DNA of 13,613 nucleotides from assembly GCA_035524895.1 (NCBI GenBank), contig DATLFI010000243.1:1-13613 (forward strand), given 5' to 3'. Numbering within the stretch: the first letter of the stretch is position 1; each line of letters starts with the position of its first letter. Origin of the DNA: DATLFI01 sp035524895 (GTDB taxonomy: Bacteria; Acidobacteriota; Thermoanaerobaculia; Multivoradales; Multivoraceae). The notes below the pieces were generated by a model that was not told the DNA's origin, searched no databases, and saw only the letters and a program-made list of their open reading frames with translations. The position numbers and the translations under genes are program-made. Below, piece after piece: positions 7,719 through 13,613 of the stretch.

Positions 7719-10700
7719 GCTGGTCGTCGCTGCGCCGCGTGCAACGTTCGTCGCCACCGGGGCGCTCCGTCTGGCGAGCTGCGGCGGTGCTCGCGGCGAC
7801 TTTGGCTGGTGCATCGGGAGTCGCGGCACTCCTGACGCAACAGCGCGCCGTCGCGCAGGCGCCGGCGGCCACAAGCCCGAGTTTCCCGAGTTTCGCCACC
7901 ACCGCGACGCTCTACGCTGAGCTACGCGGCTCCGATGGCACGCCCCTCGTCACGGCGCCGGCCGGCGGATCCCTGGTCGAGGTGCTCGAGCAAGGCTTAC
8001 CGCGTCCCTTGATCGCGGCCGAAGCGATCTCGGGCGACGGCGCAACCTGGTCGATCCTCGTCTATGCCGATCTGCCGCTGTCGAGTCCTTCGGGACTGGC
8101 TAGCGCAGCGGAGACGCTGGAGGCCGCGGCAGAGCGGCTAGTGGGCCTGGGCACAGTCGACGTGGTGGTGGCGTCGACAGCGGCGCGATCGCTCACGGCC
8201 CGAGGGCCGTTACGCGACGCGGCCGGAGTGCGAGTCGCCCTTCAGGAGCTGCGGCGCCTGGCACCAAGTGCCGGCGAGCTGACGCGCCGCCGGCAGCGGC
8301 TGAGCGCCGACGCCGCGGAAGCCGAGGACGGCGCCGAGCTGCGTCGCCTGCTCGCCGACCACCGATTCGAGGAAGCGGAGCTGCGATCGTGGCAGCAGGA
8401 CCAGCTCGAGGACTGGCTGCTCGGTGTCGCCGAAGAGGAGCTGCCGGCGGCGGCAGAGCACCCGCGCCTCCTGATCCTGCTGCGCGACGCGCTCGACCCT
8501 TCACCGGAATCGTTCCTCCAGGAGCTGCGCCAGTCGATGTCCGAGGACCGCGAGGTCGAGCCGACGCCCACAGCGATCACCCCCAGCGTGCGCCAGCGTG
8601 AGCTCGCGCGCGCCGCGTCGGCGCTGGGCTGGATCGCGTTGCCAGTGAGGCTGGGGGCTCCGGACGGGGCTGCCGCCGCGAGCGAGGATCCCGACGGCGA
8701 CCTGGGCGAAGCCACCGGCGGAGCCCTGGTGCGCGACGCGGCAGCCCTGGACGCGGAGCTGCTGGCGCTCCGGCACCGCTGGCGCATCCGCTTCGAAACG
8801 GCAAGCGCGAGCGGCGAGCCGACACCGGTCGACGTCCGCGCCACCACGGCCGGCGTGCGAGTGCGAGCGCCTCGATGGGTGAGTGGTCTGCCGCCCGAGC
8901 TCCTGGCCGTGGTGCGAGGCCGGCGGCTGCTCGAAGACGGCGTGCCCGGCTCCCTCGAGCTCGCGGCCATCCTGTTTGGCGAGCTCCGCGGCGGCGCGCT
9001 GCTGGAGGCCGCCGTGCCGCTGTCCGCGCTGCCCTCGACCGGGACACCGCTGCGCTCGGATCGCTTTCGCGTCACCGTCCTCCGGCTGCGCCTCGATCAC
9101 GATCCCGAAGTCACGCGATTCCGCGGGGCCGGCCTCGAGCTGCGCGGCGATCGGTGGATCCTCCAGACGCCCATCTCGACGCCCGACGACCTGCAAGACG
9201 TCGTGGTGGTGGCAGAGGACCTGGCTACCGGAAACTGGGGCGCCACCTTCGCGGAGCCGTCCGACACCAGCCTCGCAGCCGAGAGCCGGACGGCGGTGGT
9301 CGAGACCCCCGGCGTGTCACCACCGCCTGCCCGGGCGCCGCAACCCGCTCTACCCGAGCCAGCGATCGCGGACGGCGCTGCCGTCGATGATCGCGCCAGC
9401 TCTCCGGCTCCGCAGACAGCAGACCAGCCGGACGTGCTCGCCCGGCCCGCGCCCCGCCTGGCCCCTCGCTTCCCCGCGCTCAAGGTCGTGCCGCCGCGCG
9501 GCCGCGATCTCACCGGTCCTCAGGAGTTCAACATCCTGCTCAGCATGGACACGATCCGCCGCGTCGAGTTCTACCTCGACGGCGAGCTCGTGACCGACGA
9601 CACGCGCCGGCCGTTCTCGGCCCGCCTCGATCTCGGCACCGCGGTACGCGAGCACGAGGTGCGCGCAGTCGCCTACAGCCGTGACGGGATCGCGCTCGGC
9701 GAGGACGTGCTACGGGTCAACGCGCCGCGAGCCCTCACCGCCATCCGCGTCACCGAGACGACGCCGGTGCCGGGCAGCGACGCCGTCGATGTCGGCGCGG
9801 AGCTCGAGCTGCTCCCGGGGGTGCGCCTCGATCGCGTCGAGCTCTACCGCAACGAAACGCTCGGCGCGACGCTGACGCGCCCGCCGTTCCGTGCCCGGCT
9901 GCCCGGTCCGGCTCGTACCGACGCCGACTACGTCCGGGTGGTGGCGTACCTGGAGGACGGCACGCTGCTCGAGGACGTGCGGCTGCTCGGCAGCGACGCC
10001 GCGCTGAGCGTGCGGGTGGAGGTCAACCTGGTCGAGGTCTACGCCGTGGTCACCGACGCGGCCGGCGAGGTGATCGAGGGCCTGCAGCAGACCGACTTCG
10101 AGCTGCGCCTCGGTCGCGAGACGATCCCGATCGAGCGCTTCGCGGTTGCCGACCAGGTGCCGCTCGTGGTCGGCCTCGCGATCGACACCTCGGGCAGCAT
10201 GTGGACGCTCATGCCCGACACGCGCAACGCGGCTTCCCGCTTCCTTGGCCAGGTGCTGCGCTCGGGCGATCAGGGATTCGTGGTCGAGTTCTCGGACCGG
10301 CCGCGTTTGGCGCACGCACCGTCGATGGACCCCTTCGCATTGATGCGGTCGATCGGCCGACTGCAAGCCGGCGGCAACACTGCGCTCTACGACTCGGTGG
10401 TCTTCTCGCTGTTGCAGTTCGAGCCCGGGCTGGGCCGCAAGGCGGTGGTGCTACTCACCGACGGCACCGACTACAACAGCAAGTTCTCCTACCGGCGCAC
10501 TCACCGCACCGCCTCCCAAGCCGGCGTCCCGGTCTACTTCGTCGCGCTCGGAGGCCTCGAGGAGAACCGCCCGGTCTTCCGCAAGGACGACCTCGAGCTG
10601 ATCGCCGACGTGTCCGGCGGGCGCGTCTTCTACGTCCGCGGCATGGACGACATCTACGGCGCTTACGCGCGCATCAGCCGCGAGCTGCGCTCGCAGTACG

Positions 10701-10810
10701 TCATCGCCTTCACCACAGGGCAACCGCTGGCCGACGACGAGTTGGCGCGCGTGCGGGTCACGGTGAAAGGCGCGAAGCGGCAGGTGCGGTTCGCGGTGGG
10801 CCGCCAGTAG
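7715..10810 (+). CDS. Secreted VWFA domain protein with Ig-like modules (second of tandem pair)
   Basis: This 1031-residue paralogue of the upstream gene has the same architecture. Residues 1-49 hold a signal peptide (RAAAVLAATLAGASGVAALL, ending AVAQA). A degenerate N-terminal VWFA-like region starts near 107 (TWSILVYADLPLSS). A shared VVVVAEDLATGNWG motif lies at 496-509. A Pro/Ala-rich linker spans about 533-585 and has no counterpart upstream. Two Ig-like modules follow (VEFYLDGELVTDDTRRPF at 617-634; VELYRNETLGATLTRPPF). The C-terminal VWFA domain has a complete MIDAS: D824-x-S826-x-S828, T889 and D916. It also has the family phrases GVPVYFVALGG and ELRSQYVIAFTTG. GTG at 7715 is chosen because it overlaps the previous stop as GTGA and puts a normal signal peptide at the N terminus; an in-frame ATG at 7640 would overlap the upstream gene by 79 bases. 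Translation is probably coupled, since only a distant GAGGG (7695-7699) is visible. Export and metal binding are inferred from the family. Confidence 0.85.
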   Translation: MSWSSLRRVQRSSPPGRSVWRAAAVLAATLAGASGVAALLTQQRAVAQAPAATSPSFPSFATTATLYAELRGSDGTPLVTAPAGGSLVEVLEQGLPRPLIAAEAISGDGATWSILVYADLPLSSPSGLASAAETLEAAAERLVGLGTVDVVVASTAARSLTARGPLRDAAGVRVALQELRRLAPSAGELTRRRQRLSADAAEAEDGAELRRLLADHRFEEAELRSWQQDQLEDWLLGVAEEELPAAAEHPRLLILLRDALDPSPESFLQELRQSMSEDREVEPTPTAITPSVRQRELARAASALGWIALPVRLGAPDGAAAASEDPDGDLGEATGGALVRDAAALDAELLALRHRWRIRFETASASGEPTPVDVRATTAGVRVRAPRWVSGLPPELLAVVRGRRLLEDGVPGSLELAAILFGELRGGALLEAAVPLSALPSTGTPLRSDRFRVTVLRLRLDHDPEVTRFRGAGLELRGDRWILQTPISTPDDLQDVVVVAEDLATGNWGATFAEPSDTSLAAESRTAVVETPGVSPPPARAPQPALPEPAIADGAAVDDRASSPAPQTADQPDVLARPAPRLAPRFPALKVVPPRGRDLTGPQEFNILLSMDTIRRVEFYLDGELVTDDTRRPFSARLDLGTAVREHEVRAVAYSRDGIALGEDVLRVNAPRALTAIRVTETTPVPGSDAVDVGAELELLPGVRLDRVELYRNETLGATLTRPPFRARLPGPARTDADYVRVVAYLEDGTLLEDVRLLGSDAALSVRVEVNLVEVYAVVTDAAGEVIEGLQQTDFELRLGRETIPIERFAVADQVPLVVGLAIDTSGSMWTLMPDTRNAASRFLGQVLRSGDQGFVVEFSDRPRLAHAPSMDPFALMRSIGRLQAGGNTALYDSVVFSLLQFEPGLGRKAVVLLTDGTDYNSKFSYRRTHRTASQAGVPVYFVALGGLEENRPVFRKDDLELIADVSGGRVFYVRGMDDIYGAYARISRELRSQYVIAFTTGQPLADDELARVRVTVKGAKRQVRFAVGRQ

Positions 10811-10819
10811 GGCGTCCGC

Positions 10820-11272
10820 TCACCTCGCCAGCTCTGCCGCCTCTCCTCCGGGGCTCGGCGCCCGCGGAGCGTGGATCCAGATGAGTGCCAGCGCCACCGC
10901 AAAGAGCGCGCCCGACCACGCACCGTCGCCGGTGAGGAAGTACAGCACCAGGCCGAGCAGGCCCACGCTCTCGCACAGAGCCCAGATCACGACATGACCG
11001 CTCTGGAACCGAGCCAGCCCCTCGGGTTTCGACAGATCGATGTCGCCCCGGCGCATCGGGTCGATCAGGAGCGCCCGCCGCAGCACGAACGAGAGCGCCG
11101 CCGCCGCGACGGCGACCGCGGCGAACAGGAACGGGGCCGTTTCGGGCAGCGAGGCATCGCCCTCACTGCCCAGGAGACCGGCGACCAAGGCCAGCACCAC
11201 CACGCTGGTCAGAAAACCCGTCCACAGCACGCGCAGCGTGCGCAACACTGTCGGCAGGTCGGCCTGGGGCAA
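10820..11272 (-). CDS. Small four-helix integral membrane protein, function unknown
   Basis: I do not recognise this family. From the TTG start it is 150 residues with four hydrophobic segments at about 18-34, 47-63, 92-115 and 118-133. A basic/acidic loop lies between helices 2 and 3 (LRRALLIDPMRRGDIDLSKP), and GLARFQSGHVVIWALCESVG leads into helix 3. Charged residues at membrane edges and the long hydrophobic runs support a real inner-membrane protein. TTG at 11270-11272 is preferred because GGAGG (11278-11282) sits 5 bases upstream. A GTG at 11354-11356 would add 28 residues of low-complexity sequence (MASSRAAASF...) without a well-placed ribosome-binding site. The gene converges on the VWFA operon with only 9 bases between stops and diverges from the amidase gene. 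No link to either is evident. Confidence 0.75.
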   Translation of the reverse strand: MPQADLPTVLRTLRVLWTGFLTSVVVLALVAGLLGSEGDASLPETAPFLFAAVAVAAAALSFVLRRALLIDPMRRGDIDLSKPEGLARFQSGHVVIWALCESVGLLGLVLYFLTGDGAWSGALFAVALALIWIHAPRAPSPGGEAAELAR

Positions 11273-11371
11273 GCGCACCTCCGTGGTCGTTGGATCGCCC
11301 CGCCAACGATACCCTCGAATGGGCGAGAATGACGCTGCGGCCCGCGAAGATGCCACTGAGGGAGGAGCTCC
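11273..11371. promoter_or_regulatory. Compact divergent start region with two ribosome-binding sites
   Basis: The two divergent genes share only 99 bases. On the minus strand GGAGG at 11278-11282 serves the TTG start of the membrane protein. On the plus strand GGAGGAG at 11361-11367 serves the amidase ATG. Promoters for both must lie here or inside the opposite gene; I find no convincing -35/-10 pair. Confidence 0.5.
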
Positions 11372-12922
11372 ATGCGCCAGACCGCCTCACCCCACACGTT
11401 CGCCCGGCCCGATCGCCGGGAGCTGCTGCGGCTGCTGTCGCTCGCCGGAGCAGCCGGCCTCTTGCCCGCGACAGCCATACGAGCGCAGGCGCAGCCGGCA
11501 CGTACCGCGGGAGCGGTACAGCCCCTGTGGGCGCAGAGCGCCGCCGCACTCGCCGAGGCGATCCGGGAGCGGCGGGCGACCAGCCTCGAGGTGATCGACG
11601 CGCACCTCGCGCGCATCGCGGCTGTGAACCCTGAGCTCAACGCCGTGGTGCGGGTGTTGGCGGACACGGCACGACGCGACGCCGAAGCAGCCGATCGCGC
11701 GCTCCGAGTGGGGACCGTGACCGGACCGCTCCACGGCGTCCCGTTCACGATCAAGGAGAACATCGACGTCGCCGGCAGCCCGACCACCGAGGGGGTACCC
11801 GCACTCGCCCAGAATGTGCCGGAGCGGGACCACCCGATCGTCGCGCGCTTGCGCGCCGCGGGGGCCATCCCGATCGGTCGCACCAACCTGCCCGACTTCG
11901 GCATGCGGGTGCTGACCGAGAGTCATCTGCACGGGCTCACACGCAACCCCTGGGATCCCCAGCGCAACGTCGGCGGCTCCAGCGGCGGCGAGGGCGCGGC
12001 GCTCGCCACCGGTATGAGCCCGCTCGGGCTCGGCAACGACATCGGCGGATCGCTGCGCAACCCAGCCCACTGCTGCGGCATCGTCGCGCTCAAGCCGACG
12101 CTGGGGCGGATCCCTCGGCCCGCCGGGCGCGGCAGCTCGCTGGCCGGACAGCTGATGGCGGTCGAGGGGCCGATGGCGCGCCACGTGCGCGACCTGCGGA
12201 TCGCCTTCCGGTTGATCGCCGGCTACGACCCGAGCGACCCGTGGTCGGTGCCGCTGGCGCTGGAGCTCGAGCCTCCGGCCGAACCGATTCGCGTCGCGAT
12301 GGTGCCTGATCCGAGCGGCGGCAACACCGATCCCGTCGTGGCGGAAGGCGTGCGCAAGGCGGGCGAGGCGCTCGCAGCGGCGGGTTACCGGGTCGAGGAG
12401 ATCGAGCCACCGGAGCTGCCCGAGGTGGCGCGCGTTTGGGGAACATTCCTGGCGGCCGAGATGAACCAGATCGCGCCGCAGATGGTCCCGCTGATGGGGC
12501 CGAACGGCGCGAAGTTCTTCGAGACGGCCCTCGCGATCCTCGAACCGGCAGGCCTCGACGGCTACACCGAGGCGCTGAGCCATCGCCACCGGCTCGCCGC
12601 CAGTTGGCAGGAGTTCCAAGAACGCTACCCGCTGGTGCTCGGTCCTGTGTTCACTGCGCAGCCGTTCGAGATCGGCTACGACGTGCGGGGCCGCGCCGAG
12701 GCGGTCGACGTGCTCGCGCAGCTCCGCTTCACCGTGGCCGCGAACCTGCTGGGACTGCCATCGGTCGCGCTCCCGGTGGGCGTGGCCGAGGGCTTGCCGC
12801 TGGGCTGTCAGATCGTCGGCGCGCGCTTCCGCGAGGATCTCTGCCTCGCCGCGGCCGAGGAGGTCGAGCAGCGGCTCGGAGTGATCACTCCGATCGACCC
12901 GATCGCCGCGCGCGAGGTCTGA
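11372..12922 (+). CDS. Amidase signature family hydrolase with Tat-like signal peptide
   Basis: This 516-residue enzyme belongs to the amidase signature family (GatA/peptide amidase type), which hydrolyses carboxamide bonds with a Ser-cisSer-Lys triad. All three residues are visible: Lys128 in PFTIKENID, the cis-Ser203 in GGSSGGE, and the nucleophile Ser227 in GNDIGGSLRNPA. The 24-residue spacing between the serines fits the family. The C terminus carries NLLGLPSVALPVGVAEGLPLGCQIVGARFREDL, the usual substrate-pocket end (20-residue blocks NLLGLPSVALPVG and GCQIVGARFREDL are diagnostic). The N terminus has a twin-arginine motif D14-R15-R16-E-L-L before a hydrophobic stretch ending AIRAQA, so export to the periplasm by Tat is likely. 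A GatA role is unlikely because of the export signal and the absence of GatB/GatC. The ATG at 11372 follows GGAGGAG closely. The substrate cannot be told from the sequence. An IS630 element begins about 58 bases after the stop. Confidence 0.92.
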   Translation: MRQTASPHTFARPDRRELLRLLSLAGAAGLLPATAIRAQAQPARTAGAVQPLWAQSAAALAEAIRERRATSLEVIDAHLARIAAVNPELNAVVRVLADTARRDAEAADRALRVGTVTGPLHGVPFTIKENIDVAGSPTTEGVPALAQNVPERDHPIVARLRAAGAIPIGRTNLPDFGMRVLTESHLHGLTRNPWDPQRNVGGSSGGEGAALATGMSPLGLGNDIGGSLRNPAHCCGIVALKPTLGRIPRPAGRGSSLAGQLMAVEGPMARHVRDLRIAFRLIAGYDPSDPWSVPLALELEPPAEPIRVAMVPDPSGGNTDPVVAEGVRKAGEALAAAGYRVEEIEPPELPEVARVWGTFLAAEMNQIAPQMVPLMGPNGAKFFETALAILEPAGLDGYTEALSHRHRLAASWQEFQERYPLVLGPVFTAQPFEIGYDVRGRAEAVDVLAQLRFTVAANLLGLPSVALPVGVAEGLPLGCQIVGARFREDLCLAAAEEVEQRLGVITPIDPIAAREV

Positions 12923-12979
12923 TGCGAGGGCTCGGCCGTTCTCGGGGCTACCGCTGGCAACAGCGCGCGGCCTGTCTCC

Positions 12980-13613
12980 TAGTGTCCTGTAACAGAAGTT
13001 TGGGAAATAAGTAAGATCGGCGTCCTGTTGCATGCTCCCGAAGGGGGATCTGCATGCGCCCAGGACGACCGAAAGCGGCGTTGGTACTGACGGAGCAGGA
13101 GACGAGAGAGCTGGAGTCGCTGGCGCGGAGATCGCGGACCGCGCCTCAGGCGGCACGCCGCGCGCGGATTGTGCTCGCTTGTGCGAGTGGACTGGACAAC
13201 CAGACGGTGGCGCGGAAGGCCCGTGTGACTCCGCAGACCGTCGGCAAGTGGCGTGCGCGGTTTGTCGAGCGTCGCCTGGACGGGCTGTTCGACGAGCCGC
13301 GGCCTGGAGCACCGCGTCAGATTGACGACGAAGCGGTCGAAGCAGTGATCGTCAAGACCCTCGAGAGCACGCCGCGCGGCGCCACGCACTGGAGTACGCG
13401 TGAGATGGCCAAGGCGACCGGCCTCAGTCACATGACGATCAGCCGGATCTGGCGAGCCTTCGGCCTGCAGCCCCATCGCGTCGAGACCTTCAAACTGTCC
13501 CCGGATCCCCTGTTGGTCGACAAGGTCCGCGACATCGTCGGCCTCTACATGAATCCGCCGGAGCACGCTGCGGTCCTGTGCGTCGACGAGAAGAGCCAGA
13601 TTCAGGCGCTCGA
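12980..13613 (+). mobile_element. IS630-family insertion sequence, left part (continues beyond the window)
   Basis: The left end is placed at TA (12980-12981) followed by GTGTCCTGTAACAG, because IS630-type elements insert at TA and the sequence changes here from GC-rich gene flank to a distinct AT-richer segment (GAAGTTTGGGAAATAAG). The transposase starts 72 bases further in, on the same strand. The right end and its inverted repeat lie outside the window, so the boundary is inferred and not proven. Confidence 0.7.
13054..13613 (+). CDS. IS630-family transposase, 5' part (truncated by window end)
   Basis: 186 residues are visible and the frame is still open at the window edge; whole family members are about 340-360 residues. 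The start ATG at 13054 follows AGGGGG with a short spacer. Residues about 30-75 form a helix-turn-helix (RARIVLACASGLDNQTVARK, then VTPQTVGKWRARF), followed by the IS630 phrase GLFDEPRPGAPRQI. A second DNA-binding region reads THWSTREMAKATGLSHMTIS, then RIWRAFGLQPHRVETFKLSPDP with its usual spacing. The catalytic DDE domain begins at LCVDEKSQIQAL, where Asp178 is the first catalytic acid; the other two acids lie beyond the window. Whether the gene is intact cannot be judged. It encodes its own mobility and has no visible relation to the neighbouring amidase. Confidence 0.93.
   Translation, partial: MRPGRPKAALVLTEQETRELESLARRSRTAPQAARRARIVLACASGLDNQTVARKARVTPQTVGKWRARFVERRLDGLFDEPRPGAPRQIDDEAVEAVIVKTLESTPRGATHWSTREMAKATGLSHMTISRIWRAFGLQPHRVETFKLSPDPLLVDKVRDIVGLYMNPPEHAAVLCVDEKSQIQAL

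Noticed and set aside
6216..7874. 552-codon minus-strand open frame across the VWFA genes
   Set aside because: It mirrors the conserved MIDAS-bearing plus-strand protein, has no domain motif, and crosses the junction of two real genes.
11387..13312. 641-codon minus-strand open frame across the amidase and IS630 start
   Set aside because: It is antisense to an amidase with a full catalytic triad and runs across the IS boundary, which a real old gene would not do.
12979..13566. Minus-strand open frame opposite the transposase
   Set aside because: The plus strand encodes an unmistakable IS630 transposase; the opposite frame has only a shadow composition.

Overview
This is a 13.6 kb, high-GC bacterial window carrying six recognisable genes and one partly visible insertion sequence. 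Three features point to Acidobacteriota or a close relative such as a Thermoanaerobaculia/Holophagae-type lineage: an Oar-like TonB-dependent receptor with an N-terminal carboxypeptidase-regulatory domain, two secreted proteins ending in the VWFA-related domain described from Acidobacteria (TIGR03436 type), and signal peptides that end in A-Q. The phylum is inferred from gene content; no rRNA or other phylogenetic marker is present.

Layout, left to right. (1) Positions 65-2480, minus strand: a TonB-dependent outer-membrane receptor. It is split by a frameshift at about 1262 and appears to lack part of the barrel there, with a hairpin just past its stop. (2) Positions 2481-3057: an intergenic stretch with a hairpin, an exact 16-bp tandem repeat and a 14-bp-period repeat. 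(3) Positions 3058-3336, plus strand: a small DUF2277 protein. (4) Positions 3337-4709: about 1.4 kb without a convincing gene, holding several short tandem repeats, hairpins, one promoter-like site and a possible decayed coding remnant. (5) Positions 4710-10810, plus strand: two tandem genes for roughly 1000-residue secreted VWFA/Ig-like proteins. They are diverged paralogues and overlap by four bases (GTGA), so they are almost certainly one translationally coupled operon. (6) Positions 10820-11272, minus strand: a small four-helix membrane protein of unknown function, convergent with the VWFA operon and divergent from the next gene. (7) Positions 11372-12922, plus strand: an amidase-signature-family hydrolase with a Tat-like signal. 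(8) From about 12980 to the window end: the left part of an IS630-family element with a 5' transposase fragment running off the edge.

How the genes fit together: the receptor, both VWFA proteins and the amidase all carry export signals, and the small protein is membrane-embedded, so most of the window concerns the envelope. Nothing in the sequence ties the receptor, the VWFA pair and the amidase into one pathway. The most distinctive part is the coupled VWFA pair, in which each protein seems to carry a degenerate VWFA-like module near its N terminus, Ig-like modules in the middle and a canonical metal-binding VWFA domain at the C terminus.
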